From GCA-020343675 sp964462945 (GTDB taxonomy: Bacteria > Planctomycetota > Phycisphaerae > Sedimentisphaerales > Anaerobacaceae), in assembly GCA_964462945.1 (NCBI GenBank), contig CAYWZW010000036.1, positions 1 through 53,209 on the forward strand: DNA of 53,209 bases, read 5' to 3'. The notes below the pieces were generated by a model. It made no database searches. It was not told the origin of the DNA and was given only the letters and a program-made list of their open reading frames with translations. Numbering within the stretch: the first letter of the stretch is position 1; every line of letters begins with the position of its first letter. The translations under genes and the position numbers were made by a program. Below are positions 40,756 through 50,224 of the stretch, in pieces.

Positions 40756-41763
40756 ATGGCTAGACCTGTAACGCTTTTTACCGGCCAGTGGGCGGATCTG
40801 CCGCTGGAAGTATTAGCTCAGAAGGCGGCGGCCTGGGGTTATGATGGGCTGGAGTTAGCCTGCTGGGGCGACCACTTCGAGGTGGATAAGGCTCTGAAAG
40901 ATGACGGGTATTGCAAGGCCAAGCGAGAGTTGCTGGCAAAGTACGGCCTTAAAGTCTTCGCGATTTCGACGCATCTGTGCGGCCAGGCTATCTGCGACAA
41001 TATAGATGAGCGCCACAAATCCATTCTGCCTCCGGACGTCTGGGGCGACGGCGACCCTGAGGGCGTTCGCAAGCGAGCGGCCAAAGCGGTCATCAACGCC
41101 GCCAAAGCGGCCAAGAAGCTTGGCATCAAGATCGTCAACGGCTTTACCGGCAGCTCGATCTGGCACATGGTCTATTCGTTCCCGCCCGCCTCGCCGAAAA
41201 TGATTCAGGCCGGTTACGACGACTTCGCCAAGCGCTTCATCCCTATTCTGGATGCCTTCAAGGCCGAAGGTGTTAAGTTTGCCCTGGAAGTGCACCCGAC
41301 GGAGATCGCGTTTGACATCGCCTCGGCTCAGCGCGCCATCGAAGCTATCAAGGGCCACAAGTCGTTCGGCTTCAATTACGATCCCAGCCACCTCGGCTAT
41401 CAGGGCGTGGACTACGTCAAGTTCATCCGCACCTTCGGCAGCCGCATATTCCACTGCCACATGAAAGACGTCTGGTGGGGTCACGGCGACGGCACGGTGG
41501 GTGTCTTCGGAGGCCACACGGAATTCGCCGACCCACGCCGATACTGGGACTTCCGTTCGATCGGCCATGGCGATATCAACTTCGAAGAAATCATCGTCGC
41601 GCTGAACGACGTCGGTTACAAAGGCCCGCTCTCCGTGGAGTGGGAGGACAGCCGAATGGACCGCGAGCACGGTGCGGCGGAGGCCTGCCAGTTCTTCAAG
41701 AAGGCGGACTTCAAGCCCTCGCAGGTCGCCTTTGATGCGGCGTTTGACAAAGATTCGAGATAA
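40756..41763 (+). CDS. Sugar phosphate isomerase/epimerase, cytoplasmic
   Basis: The protein has 335 residues, starts behind AAGGAG, and has no export signal. It is a xylose isomerase-like TIM barrel: LFTGQWADLPLEVLAQKAAAWGYDGLELACWGDH at the N-terminus (first strands and the E-L-A-x-W-G-D segment), KVFAISTHLCGQA, and KIVNGFTGSSIW. Metal-ligand type motifs are ALEVHPTE, NYDPSHL, IFHCHMKDV and SVEWEDSRMD. The substrate is unknown. As first gene of a co-directional cluster with sugar oxidoreductases, it probably handles a keto-sugar or sugar acid brought into the cytoplasm (inference). Confidence 0.9.
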   Translation: MARPVTLFTGQWADLPLEVLAQKAAAWGYDGLELACWGDHFEVDKALKDDGYCKAKRELLAKYGLKVFAISTHLCGQAICDNIDERHKSILPPDVWGDGDPEGVRKRAAKAVINAAKAAKKLGIKIVNGFTGSSIWHMVYSFPPASPKMIQAGYDDFAKRFIPILDAFKAEGVKFALEVHPTEIAFDIASAQRAIEAIKGHKSFGFNYDPSHLGYQGVDYVKFIRTFGSRIFHCHMKDVWWGHGDGTVGVFGGHTEFADPRRYWDFRSIGHGDINFEEIIVALNDVGYKGPLSVEWEDSRMDREHGAAEACQFFKKADFKPSQVAFDAAFDKDSR

Positions 41764-41832
41764 CAGATTTCGGCGCTGCCACAGCGCGAAATCGCGCGTT
41801 CGGTAGCTTCCGGACCAAAGGAGAGCCGAAGC

Positions 41833-43149
41833 ATGGCCAAAAGGGGTCATATCAGCCGGCGTCAGTTTATCGCAAGCACGGCCGGCGCAGCGTTAGGGGC
41901 CGTGGGACTTCCGTACCTCGTACCGGCCTCAGCTTTGGGGCGGGCAGGCAATGTGGCGCCGAGCAATCGGATCACGATGGGCTGCATCGGCGTGGGCTGG
42001 CAGGGGGGCAGCAACCTCGACTCCTTCATTCGTGAGAAAGATTGCCAGATTATTGCCGTCTGTGACATAGATAAGAATCATAAGCAGGATGCGGCCAATC
42101 GTGTCAACAATCACTACAAGAACAAAGATTGTGCAACGTACCATGACTTCCGTGAGCTGTTGGCGCGCGCCGATATTGATGCAGTCTCGCTGGGCCTGCC
42201 TGATCACTGGCACGCCATTCCCGCTATCGAAGCGGCAAGGTCCGGCAAGGACATCTTTGGTGAAAAGCCGCTCTCTCACGACCTCAGACAGGGCCGGGCG
42301 ATGTGCGACGCCGTCCGTCGCTACGGGCGGATATGGCAGACGGGCAGTTGGCAGCGCTCGCAGGAGAACTTCCGTCGTGCGTGCGAGCTGGTCATCAACG
42401 GCCGCATCGGGAAGGTGACCCGGGTCGAGGTCGGGTTGCCCGCGGGGCACAGCGACTTCGGCCAGACCCAGGGCCAGGAAGGGATCGGTCCTCCGCCGGC
42501 GGAGCTCGACTATGACTTCTGGCTCGGCCCCGCTCCTTACGAGCCTTATTGTCCGGCGCGAGTGCACAAAAACTGGCGGTGGCATCTCGATTACGGCGGC
42601 GGGCAACTGATGGACTGGGTCGGCCACCACGTCGATATCGCCCACTGGGGCCTGGGTTTCGACTATGCCGGCCCGCACGAGATCGAAGGCTCCGGCGAGT
42701 ACCCCAAAGACGGTCTGTGGAACAGCCCGACGAGGTATCGCCTGACGGCAAAATATCCCAACGATGTTACGATGGTTATTGCAGGCGGGCACGACGACAT
42801 CCGCGGCGGGACCAAGTGGATCGGCGCCGGCGGCTGGGTCTGGGTCGATCGCGGCGGACTGGACGCCGAGCCGAAGAAAATCCTCGATGAGAAGATCGGG
42901 CCCAATGAGACTCATCTATACGACTCACCGGGTCACTGGCGGGACTTTCTCGACTGTGTCAAGAGCAGAAAGACGACGATAGCGCCGTGTGAGGTTGCGC
43001 ACCGTTCGGCGACGCCGGGGCACCTTGGCCAGATTACGATGTTGTTGGGCCGCAAGATACGCTTCAATCCGGCGACGGAAGAGATCATCGACGACCCGAC
43101 CGCCGCGAGCCTGCTCGGCGGGGCGATGCGCAGCCCATGGCACCTGTGA
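41833..43149 (+). CDS. Gfo/Idh/MocA family oxidoreductase, Tat-exported (paralogue 1 of a tandem triplet)
   Basis: The protein has 438 residues and starts behind AAAGGAG. The Tat leader is ISRRQFIASTAGAALG, then LPYLVPASALG. The Rossmann loop is CIGVGWQGGSN. It also has CDIDKNHKQDAANR, LGLPDHWHAIPAIE and an intact E-K-P motif (FGEKPLSHDLRQG). The C-terminal domain includes DYDFWLGPAPYEPY, GHHVDIAHWGLG (a His pair likely near the substrate) and the tail GAMRSPWHL. It is expected to oxidise or reduce a sugar hydroxyl with NAD(P), with cofactor loaded before Tat export. The leader, loop order and tail are shared with the next two genes, so the triplet arose by tandem duplication. Confidence 0.93.
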   Translation: MAKRGHISRRQFIASTAGAALGAVGLPYLVPASALGRAGNVAPSNRITMGCIGVGWQGGSNLDSFIREKDCQIIAVCDIDKNHKQDAANRVNNHYKNKDCATYHDFRELLARADIDAVSLGLPDHWHAIPAIEAARSGKDIFGEKPLSHDLRQGRAMCDAVRRYGRIWQTGSWQRSQENFRRACELVINGRIGKVTRVEVGLPAGHSDFGQTQGQEGIGPPPAELDYDFWLGPAPYEPYCPARVHKNWRWHLDYGGGQLMDWVGHHVDIAHWGLGFDYAGPHEIEGSGEYPKDGLWNSPTRYRLTAKYPNDVTMVIAGGHDDIRGGTKWIGAGGWVWVDRGGLDAEPKKILDEKIGPNETHLYDSPGHWRDFLDCVKSRKTTIAPCEVAHRSATPGHLGQITMLLGRKIRFNPATEEIIDDPTAASLLGGAMRSPWHL

Positions 43150-43150
43150 A

Positions 43151-43185
43151 ATTGACTATTTATTATTGACTATTGATTATTTGAT
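43151..43185 (+). repeat. Degenerate heptanucleotide tandem repeat, five units
   Basis: The spacer between two oxidoreductase genes is ATTGACT, ATTTATT, ATTGACT, ATTGATT, ATTTGAT: five exact 7-nt periods, each starting ATT. Confidence 0.6.
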
Positions 43186-43201
43186 AGCAGAGGCGTCTTT
43201 T

Positions 43202-44500
43202 ATGACAAACAGGAGTGACACTAACCGCCGTCAGTTCATTAAGCAAGCGCTTGGTACCGCGGTGGCAGCGGCAGCTTTTCCACATATCGTTCCGGCCTCC
43301 GCGTTGGGCGGAGCCGGCAATGCTGCGCCGAGCGAACGGATTACGTTAGGCTTCATTGGGACCGGCAAGCAGAGTCAGCATTTGATGAGGTCTTTTCTGA
43401 ATGCGCCCGGGACGCATGTCGTTGCCGCCTGTGACGTTGACAAGCTCAAGCTGGAGCGCGGCAAGAAGATCGTCGAGGACTACTATGCAGGCAAGAGCGG
43501 CGGGGCGTACAAAGGCTGTGACGTCTACGGTGACTTTCGTGAGCTGCTTGCCAGAAATGACATTGACGCGGTGGTGATTGCCACGCCGGACCACTGGCAT
43601 GCCGTCATCGTGATCCAGTCTGCCGAGGCCGGCAAGGACATTTACTGCGAGAAGCCCCTTTCGCAGACGATTGTTGAGGCCAGGGCCATGGTCAACGCGG
43701 TCAGGCGTTACGGGCGGATTTTTCAGACCGGCAGTATGCAGCGCTCAGACTGGCACTTCCGCTTAGGCTGTGAGCTGGTCCTGAACGGCTACATCGGCGA
43801 GCTAAAACACGTGACCGTCGGCGTCGGCGGGCCGCCCGGGGATAACCCATTGCCGGCCGAACCGGTGCCGGACTATCTCAACTGGGATATGTGGCTGGGG
43901 CCCGCGCTCTGGCGGCCGTACAATGCCGAGTTTTCACCTCATATCAGCTTTGACGGTTTCCCGAATTGGCGTAACCACAGCAGCTTCGGCGGCGGCGGCA
44001 TGACCGACTGGGGGGCGCACCACTTTGATATCGCCCAGTGGGGCATGGGCATGGACGGGAGCGGCCCGGTTGAAATCATCCCACCCGACGGCAGGGATTA
44101 CAAGGTGCTCACCTACAAATACGCCAGCGGCGTCACGATGACCCGTGATAAAGCCAACGGCGTTTTGTTTACCGGGACCAAAGGCGAGGTTGAGACCAAT
44201 CGCGGTTATCTGCGGACCGTGCCCGAGGAGTTCAAGAATCAGCAAATCGGCCCCAACGAAATACACTTGTACGAGAGCAAGAACCACTACACCGATTGGC
44301 TGGATGCGGTCCGCAAGCGCAGCAAACCCGTTTGTGGCATAGAGACCGGCTGCCGTTCCGTTACGGTTTGCCATTTAGGCAATATCGCTTACACGCTTGG
44401 CCGGCCGCTGAAATGGGACCCCCAGCGTGAAGTGCTTGTCGCAGACGACAGCGCCAGCCGTTTACTCTCGCGGCCCATGCGGAGCCCCTGGCATCTGTAA
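43202..44500 (+). CDS. Gfo/Idh/MocA family oxidoreductase, Tat-exported (paralogue 2)
   Basis: The protein has 432 residues from the ATG at 43202; the frame is open 5' into the previous gene, but only this start gives the Tat leader NRRQFIKQALGTAVAA and FPHIVPASALG. The Rossmann loop is FIGTGKQSQHL. It continues with ACDVDKLKLE, VIATPDHWHAVIVIQ and an intact E-K-P motif (YCEKPLSQTIVEA). The C-terminal domain has NWDMWLGPALWRPYN, GGGMTDWGAHHFDIAQWGMG and the tail RPMRSPWHL. The ribosome site (AGAGGCG) is only moderate, and translation may depend on the upstream gene. It differs from its neighbours in the substrate-loop regions, so the three paralogues probably act on different sugars or in opposite redox directions (inference). 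Confidence 0.92.
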   Translation: MTNRSDTNRRQFIKQALGTAVAAAAFPHIVPASALGGAGNAAPSERITLGFIGTGKQSQHLMRSFLNAPGTHVVAACDVDKLKLERGKKIVEDYYAGKSGGAYKGCDVYGDFRELLARNDIDAVVIATPDHWHAVIVIQSAEAGKDIYCEKPLSQTIVEARAMVNAVRRYGRIFQTGSMQRSDWHFRLGCELVLNGYIGELKHVTVGVGGPPGDNPLPAEPVPDYLNWDMWLGPALWRPYNAEFSPHISFDGFPNWRNHSSFGGGGMTDWGAHHFDIAQWGMGMDGSGPVEIIPPDGRDYKVLTYKYASGVTMTRDKANGVLFTGTKGEVETNRGYLRTVPEEFKNQQIGPNEIHLYESKNHYTDWLDAVRKRSKPVCGIETGCRSVTVCHLGNIAYTLGRPLKWDPQREVLVADDSASRLLSRPMRSPWHL

Positions 44501-44529
44501 GCGGTTTGTCCGTAAAAGGAGAATGCAAA

Positions 44530-45825
44530 GTGTCACAAAATAAAGATATTACTCGACGCCGGTTCCTGCAAAGGGCCACCGGTGTCGCCACTGTGACCGT
44601 TGCATTTCCCTACATTATTCCTTCGTCGGCCTTGGGCAACGCCGGCAGCGTCGCTCCGAGCAACAGGATCGCGGTGGGCTGCATCGGCATGGGCGGCATG
44701 GGCACCGGCGATATGCGGGGTTTCCTCGGCAAGGAGGAGGTGCAGGTGGTGGCCGTCTGCGATGTTGACAAGAGCCATCGCGACAAGGCCAAAGAAATCG
44801 TGGACGAGAAATATCAGAACGGCGACTGCAAAACATACCTGGATTTTCGCGAAGTGATCGAGCGTAAGGACGTTGACGCGCTCTCGATCGCGCTGCCGGA
44901 CCACTGGCATTCCATTCCTGCCGTCATGGGCGCTCGCGCCGGCAAAGATATCCACGGCCAGAAGCCGCTGGCTCGCACCATTCGTGAAGGCCGGGCTGTA
45001 TGTGACGCGGTCCAGCGCTACGGCATCATCTGGCAGACCGGCAGCCAGCAGCGCTCCGGCGAGGATTTCCATCGCGCCTGCGAGCTGGTCCGCAATGGGC
45101 GGATCGGCAAGGTCACGACGGTCGAAGTTGGCCTGCCCACCGGAAGTGCCTCCGACAACCAGCCGGTGCAGCCGGTGCCCGAGAGCGTGGATTGGGATTT
45201 CTGGCTTGGCCCGGCACCGTGGGTGTCTTACAGAGGCATTCTGCACTGGAACTGGCGGTGGATAATGGACTATTCCGGCGGGCAGCTCACCGACTGGGCG
45301 GGCCACCACATCGACATTGCCCACTGGGGCCTGGACCTGGAGCGCACCGGCCCGATCGAGATTGAGGGCAGGGGTGCCTATCCCAGGGACGGCATATACG
45401 ACGTGGCGATGGAGTACAAGTTTACCTGCAAGTACGCCAACGGGATCGTTATGACCGTCGCCGACAACAAGCAAATCCAGCAGGGCACAAAGTGGTACGG
45501 TGACAAAGGATGGATTTACGTTAATCGCGGCAAGCTGGAAGCGAATCCTCCGGGCATTCTGCAAGAGGTCATCGGGCCGGACGAAATCAAATTGTACGAA
45601 AGTCGGGACCACATTCAGAACTTTCTGGACTGTGTGAAGAGCCGCAAAGAGACTATCGCACCGGCAGAGGTCGGTCACCGGTCCATCAGCGTAGGACTGT
45701 TGGGTGAGATCGCCATGCTCACCGAGAGGAAATTGCGTTGGGACCCCCAGAAGGAGGTCTTCCTCGACGATGAGCAGGCTAACAGGATGCTGTCGCGGCC
45801 GATGCGAAGTCCCTGGCACTTGTGA
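44530..45825 (+). CDS. Gfo/Idh/MocA family oxidoreductase, Tat-exported, with Q-K-P in place of E-K-P (paralogue 3)
   Basis: The protein has 431 residues from a GTG at 44530, which has AAAAGGAG well placed upstream; an in-frame TTG at 44506 is less likely. The Tat leader is TRRRFLQRATGVATV, then FPYIIPSSALG. The Rossmann loop is CIGMGGMGTGD, then CDVDKSHRDKAKE and ALPDHWHSIPAVM. The family's catalytic E-K-P motif is HGQKPLARTIREG: the Lys stays but the Glu is Gln. The C-terminal part has WDFWLGPAPWVSY, GHHIDIAHWGLD and the tail RPMRSPWHL. It is close in sequence to paralogue 1. The Glu-to-Gln change may alter Lys positioning or substrate choice rather than abolish activity, since Q-K-P also occurs in the gene at 51755. 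Confidence 0.92.
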   Translation: MSQNKDITRRRFLQRATGVATVTVAFPYIIPSSALGNAGSVAPSNRIAVGCIGMGGMGTGDMRGFLGKEEVQVVAVCDVDKSHRDKAKEIVDEKYQNGDCKTYLDFREVIERKDVDALSIALPDHWHSIPAVMGARAGKDIHGQKPLARTIREGRAVCDAVQRYGIIWQTGSQQRSGEDFHRACELVRNGRIGKVTTVEVGLPTGSASDNQPVQPVPESVDWDFWLGPAPWVSYRGILHWNWRWIMDYSGGQLTDWAGHHIDIAHWGLDLERTGPIEIEGRGAYPRDGIYDVAMEYKFTCKYANGIVMTVADNKQIQQGTKWYGDKGWIYVNRGKLEANPPGILQEVIGPDEIKLYESRDHIQNFLDCVKSRKETIAPAEVGHRSISVGLLGEIAMLTERKLRWDPQKEVFLDDEQANRMLSRPMRSPWHL

Positions 45826-45868
45826 AATTGATCGTTGAAACGGCAGAGATAAGAAGAAAGGAGCAAAA

Positions 45869-47503
45869 ATGAGCAAGAGGTCAAAACTGATTGGCGCCGT
45901 ACTGCTGGGCCTCTGGTGTTTGTCGGTGGTTACGGGTCCTTTGCAGGCCGCCTCGCCGGAAAAGCTGCGCGAGTTGACGCCGGAAGAGGTGCAAAAGATA
46001 GAAAGCGCAGCGCCGAAGAAGGCGACTGTTGAGCCCACCAAGCCGCGGAAGCTGCTTGTTTTCTGGTTGTGCGAAGGTTTTTTCCACCAATCGATCCCCT
46101 TGGTCAACAAGGCGGTCGAGTATATGGGCAAATCAACCGGGGCGTACGAAACGGTCGTCACCAACGATATGTCCATATTCAAGCCGGAGAGCCTCAAGCA
46201 GTTTGATGCCGTCTGCTTCAACAACACGACCGGCCTCAAGTTCAACCCGGAAAAGACGCCCGAATTGTGCAAGAGCCTGATGGATTTCGTCAAAGGTGGA
46301 AAGGGCGTTGTGGGTATTCACGCGGCCACGGACAACTTTAACGAGTGGCCCGAGGCGCAGGAAATGATGGGCGGCTCATTCACCGGCCATCCCTGGGGCG
46401 GCGGCGGGACCTGGGCGATCAAGATCGACGAGCCGGACCATCCACTGATGGCTGCGTTCAAGGGGAAAAACTTCAAGATTAACGATGAGATCTACAGAAC
46501 GGAGCCTCCGCTCTACTCGCGAGATAAGCAGCTTGTTTTGATGAGTCTCGATATGAGCGACGAGGCCACGCGGAACGTCAAGGGATTCAAGCCGACGGAT
46601 GCGGATACCGGCACCGCTTGGGTCAAGACCTGGGGAGAAGGCCGCATATTCTACTGCTCTCTCGGGCACAACGACCACATCTACTGGAACCCGGCGGTTT
46701 TGCAGCATTATCTCGACGGGATCCAGTTTGCGTTCGGGGATTACAAAGTTGACACCAAGCCAAAAGGCGCTGTTAGTTCAGGAAAGGGATCAGACATGGC
46801 AGAGTTACAGGAATTGCTGGAAAAGGTGAAAACCTACGATTGGGGTCAGAGCCGTTTGGCGCTGACCGAGATAAGTGAGACCATAAAGAAAGCGCACGGT
46901 AACGAGGCCGAGCTCGCTAAGATCGAAAAGGCCCTGCTGGGCGTGCTCGATTCGGACGCCAAGCAAGCCGGCAAGCAGTATGTTTGCAGGGAATTGAGCA
47001 TTATAGGGACCGAAGGGTCCGTGCCGACCCTGGCCAAAATGCTTCTGGACGAGGGGACCTCCGATATGGCCAGATACGCGCTGGAGCGGATACGCGGTTC
47101 GGCCGTGGATGAGGCTCTGCGCAGCGCTCTGGGCAAAGCAAAGGGCAACGCCAGAATCGGCATCATCAACTCATTAGGGCAGCGTCGTGACAAGGGAGCC
47201 GTTGGCGCTCTGAGCGGACTTCTGGGCGGGTCTGACGAGGCGGTCGCGACCGCCGCTGCCGCTGCTCTCGGCCAGATCGCCGATTCCGGGGCGACTGGAG
47301 CGCTGGCCGCAGCCAAGGGCAAGACAAGCGGGAAATTGCAGATGGTGGTCTTGGATGCCTATCTGAAGTGCGCCGACCAGCTTGTGGCCGGCGGCAAAAA
47401 AACCGAGGCGTTAGCCATCTATAAGGAGCTTCAGAAAGAGGCAATGCCCAAGCCGATTCGCACCGCCGCCCTGACCGGGATGCTCAATGCAACCAAAAAG
47501 TAA
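45869..47503 (+). CDS. Secreted ThuA-domain protein with C-terminal HEAT repeats
   Basis: The protein has 544 residues and starts behind AAAGGAG. A signal peptide ends near residue 28. Residues about 60-295 form a ThuA domain (trehalose-utilisation type, class I GATase-like fold): RKLLVFWLCEGFFHQSIP, FDAVCFNNTTGLKF, GKGVVGIHAATDNF, GGSFTGHPWGGGG, and GRIFYCSLGHNDHIYWNP. Residues about 310-540 are HEAT/armadillo-like repeats. ThuA proteins occur with sugar oxidoreductases, but their chemistry is unsettled. Here one sits directly behind three oxidoreductases and before a second HEAT protein. The HEAT portion may dock it to other members of the pathway (inference). Confidence 0.9.
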   Translation: MSKRSKLIGAVLLGLWCLSVVTGPLQAASPEKLRELTPEEVQKIESAAPKKATVEPTKPRKLLVFWLCEGFFHQSIPLVNKAVEYMGKSTGAYETVVTNDMSIFKPESLKQFDAVCFNNTTGLKFNPEKTPELCKSLMDFVKGGKGVVGIHAATDNFNEWPEAQEMMGGSFTGHPWGGGGTWAIKIDEPDHPLMAAFKGKNFKINDEIYRTEPPLYSRDKQLVLMSLDMSDEATRNVKGFKPTDADTGTAWVKTWGEGRIFYCSLGHNDHIYWNPAVLQHYLDGIQFAFGDYKVDTKPKGAVSSGKGSDMAELQELLEKVKTYDWGQSRLALTEISETIKKAHGNEAELAKIEKALLGVLDSDAKQAGKQYVCRELSIIGTEGSVPTLAKMLLDEGTSDMARYALERIRGSAVDEALRSALGKAKGNARIGIINSLGQRRDKGAVGALSGLLGGSDEAVATAAAAALGQIADSGATGALAAAKGKTSGKLQMVVLDAYLKCADQLVAGGKKTEALAIYKELQKEAMPKPIRTAALTGMLNATKK

Positions 47504-47512
47504 GAACGCCAG

Positions 47513-48922
47513 ATGAAAACCACGTGTGCGATTTCTAAGTCAATAGCTCTCTGGCTGTTGTGTTCTTGTGCCATGTGTATCGGCGCTGCCGAGCCGAAGC
47601 AGGACGATGCCGCTGGAATCGTTCTGGAGATTCTCAGAAGCGGCGACCAAGAGATGCAAGCCGTGGCTATAGCGATGGTCAAGGAAATGCCCGGGACGGA
47701 AGTGACAAAAGCTCTGGCCAAAGAGCTGCCCAATCTCTCAGCGACCGGTCAGGTCCAGCTTCTGTCCGCGTTGGGCGACCGCGGCGACGCAGCGGCGTTG
47801 CCGGTTGTTGTCACCGCTGCAAAGGCCAAGGACCAGTCCGTTCGGGTTGCCGCTTTGAGGGCGGTAGGCCAGCTGGGCGATGCTTCGAGTGTGGAGTTGT
47901 TGGCCCAGGCCGCGGCGGCAAGCTCAGGTGAAGAACAGAAGGCCGCCCGCGCCAGCCTGTACCGTCTGCGCGGTCCGGAGGTGGATCAAGCCATTCTGGC
48001 CGGCATCCCGAAAGCTGACGCCCAAACAAAAGTCGAGTTGATCAGCAGTGTAGGCGAGCGCAATATTCGTCCGGGCGTCGGCGCCCTGTTGAGAACCGCC
48101 AAAGATGCGGACCGCAGCGTTCGAATCGAGTCGCTGAGGGTCCTCAAGGTCATCGCCGGCCCCGAGGATATGCCCGCGCTGGTTGAGCTTCTGATAAACG
48201 CACAAAGTTCGTCCGACCGCAGTGAGGCCCAGAAGACCGTCGCCGCCGTCGCTCATAAAGTCCAGGATAAAGGCCGCCAGGCTGTAAGCGTCCTGGCCGT
48301 GCTGCCTTCCGTCAAAGAGGTCCCAAGCCGGTGCTCTCTGCTGGGCGTCCTGGGCAAGATAGGCGACGACAGCGCCTTGCCTGTGCTCACGGCCGCGCTG
48401 AAGGAAAACAATGCCGAGGTGCAGACCGCCGCTATTCGCGCGCTGGCGGACTGGCCTGCTCCGGAGCCGGCGGCGGATTTGCTCAATGTGGCGGCCAGTT
48501 CGGACAACCAGGTGCACCGGATTCTGGCCCTTCGTGGTTTTGTTCACCTGCTGGGGCTCGAAAGCAAGCGGCCGGTTGACGAGACGGTCGCCATGTATAA
48601 AAAAGCGATGAGCTTGGCGCCGGATACGGGTGAGAAGAAAAAGGTGCTCTCAGGACTGGCTAACACGAAGTCTGCGGCCGCGCTGCAGATGGCCGCTGAT
48701 TATCTTGACGATGAGGCTTTGTTTGAAGAGGCGGGATTTGCCGCGGTCAAGATCGCTGAGGGCATCCACGCGGATTTCCCGCAGCAGGCGATGGGTATGC
48801 TAAAGAAGATCGTGCAGACGACCAAAAGTGATTCGCTGCGCGGGCAGGCACAGGAAGCGATCAATGGTATCGAGCGGCCGGGTGACGCGGACGGCCGGCT
48901 AAGCGAAAAAGAAAATCAGTGA
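47513..48922 (+). CDS. Secreted HEAT-repeat protein
   Basis: The protein has 469 residues and begins 9 bases after the ThuA-HEAT gene, so translation is probably coupled; its own ribosome site is weak. A signal peptide spans about residues 1-24 (SIALWLLCSCAMCIGAAEP; the Cys residues could allow lipidation). Nearly all the rest is HEAT/PBS-lyase repeats of about 30-35 residues, for example LLSALGDRGDAAALPVVVTAAK, VRVAALRAVGQLGDASSVELL and LLGVLGKIGDDSALPVLTAALK. There is no catalytic motif. It may be a scaffold for the exported oxidoreductase/hydrolase set. It seems a relative of the C-terminal half of the preceding protein. Confidence 0.87.
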   Translation: MKTTCAISKSIALWLLCSCAMCIGAAEPKQDDAAGIVLEILRSGDQEMQAVAIAMVKEMPGTEVTKALAKELPNLSATGQVQLLSALGDRGDAAALPVVVTAAKAKDQSVRVAALRAVGQLGDASSVELLAQAAAASSGEEQKAARASLYRLRGPEVDQAILAGIPKADAQTKVELISSVGERNIRPGVGALLRTAKDADRSVRIESLRVLKVIAGPEDMPALVELLINAQSSSDRSEAQKTVAAVAHKVQDKGRQAVSVLAVLPSVKEVPSRCSLLGVLGKIGDDSALPVLTAALKENNAEVQTAAIRALADWPAPEPAADLLNVAASSDNQVHRILALRGFVHLLGLESKRPVDETVAMYKKAMSLAPDTGEKKKVLSGLANTKSAAALQMAADYLDDEALFEEAGFAAVKIAEGIHADFPQQAMGMLKKIVQTTKSDSLRGQAQEAINGIERPGDADGRLSEKENQ

Positions 48923-49008
48923 CCGGATGCGTATGCTCCGTGTTGAGCAAACGGTCTGTTGCAGCAGCTTAAGCACAAGAGGCACATGCGTTAATAGGAG
49001 AAGAAGTC

Positions 49009-50115
49009 ATGGTTTCGCAAGTCAATCGGGATGACATCAGGTGTCGAGTTTTTCTTGACGGTCCTAAACTCATCACTTTCCTAACGGCCTTTGCCTTGCC
49101 CGTGCTCTTATCTTCGTGCGCCGGTCTGTCAGAAAGGGACCCGGTCCTCCAAGCAAAAAAGGCGCTTGAACGCTGCGATCCTTTCATGGGCGACTGGCGG
49201 GGGAGCTGGAAACTGAATGACGGAAGCGACTCAGGGCCGTTGGTCGCACAGGTTATCGTCTTGGGTAAAGGAGAGTATAAGGCTACCTTCCTCGCGGAGT
49301 TTGATACGCGCCACGAACCGGTGGCGGTGCTTGATGGCCGGCGTGAAGGCCGTGTAGCGCGATTTGCGGGGCGGACCGCGCTTGGCGGTGCCGAAATTGA
49401 AATCCAAGGGGCCTTTGAAGGCGGCGGGTTCACCGGCGGTTTCAAGGGAGATGAAGTCGGCAGCTTCTCAATGGACAAGGCGATTCGGCTTTCACCCATG
49501 TTGGGTGCCGAGCCTCCGCCGGGAGCGATTGTGCTGTTCAACGGCAAGGACTTCAACGAGTGGGAGCACACGCCGAAGAAACCGGGCGTCGGTTCAGTGC
49601 AATGGAAGCGGGTCGGGGGCCGTGCCATGGAAGTCAAGAAGGGTAGCGGCTCCATCGTTACGAAAAGGAAATTCGCCGATTTCAGGCTGCACCTGGAGTT
49701 TCGCACGCCGTTTATGCCCGACCAGCGCGGCCAGGCACGCGGCAATAGCGGGGTGTACCTCCGGGGGCGATACGAGGTGCAGATACTCGACAGCTACGGC
49801 CTCGAGGGCCTGGACAACGAATGCGGCGGGATCTACAAGGTCGGGGCGCCTCTTGTGAACATGTGCGCGCCGCCGATGCAATGGCAGACGTACGATATCA
49901 CGTTTTACGGCCCGCGATTTGACAGTGCCGGCGCGAAAACCCAAGAGGCCTCAGTAACAATAGTTCATAACGGTGTCACCATACATGACAAAAGGGAACT
50001 CCCCAAGCCGACCGGAGGGGCACTGGATGACAGGGTAGCCGAACCGGGCGGGATCTATCTGCAGGACCACGGCAATCCTGTACAGTTCCGCAATATCTGG
50101 CTGGTCGAATTGTAG
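49009..50115 (+). CDS. DUF1080 (3-keto-glycoside hydrolase-type) lipoprotein
   Basis: The protein has 368 residues and starts behind AGGAGAAG. After a long n-region, a hydrophobic stretch ends at the lipobox LLSSC (Cys37), so it is probably membrane-anchored. Residues about 55-165 form a small beta domain of unknown role (GDWRGSWKLNDGSD, KGEYKATFLAEFD, GRTALGGAEIEIQG). Residues about 170-368 are DUF1080: IVLFNGKDFNEWEH, GSIVTKRKFADFRLHLEF, RGNSGVYLRGRYEVQILDS, WQTYDITFYGP and DHGNPVQFRNIWLVEL. The domain is closely similar in motif order to the C-terminal domain of the protein at 38585. Reported DUF1080 enzymes cleave 3-keto-sugar glycosides, which fits the neighbouring oxidoreductases. Confidence 0.9.
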   Translation: MVSQVNRDDIRCRVFLDGPKLITFLTAFALPVLLSSCAGLSERDPVLQAKKALERCDPFMGDWRGSWKLNDGSDSGPLVAQVIVLGKGEYKATFLAEFDTRHEPVAVLDGRREGRVARFAGRTALGGAEIEIQGAFEGGGFTGGFKGDEVGSFSMDKAIRLSPMLGAEPPPGAIVLFNGKDFNEWEHTPKKPGVGSVQWKRVGGRAMEVKKGSGSIVTKRKFADFRLHLEFRTPFMPDQRGQARGNSGVYLRGRYEVQILDSYGLEGLDNECGGIYKVGAPLVNMCAPPMQWQTYDITFYGPRFDSAGAKTQEASVTIVHNGVTIHDKRELPKPTGGALDDRVAEPGGIYLQDHGNPVQFRNIWLVEL

Positions 50116-50224
50116 CCGGGCAAATCAGTCCCGGCGTGGTTTTGGGTATGATGGTGTGGAGTCATTTATCCATATAGGGTGTCAGAAAGTTTGAAATGCC
50201 AATCGTCCGTTCAGAGGTGCTGAT

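Noticed and set aside
40677..40763. 28-codon possible leader peptide before the isomerase gene
   Set aside because: AAGGA is present upstream, but the peptide has no attenuation-type codon run or recognisable content and could easily arise by chance.
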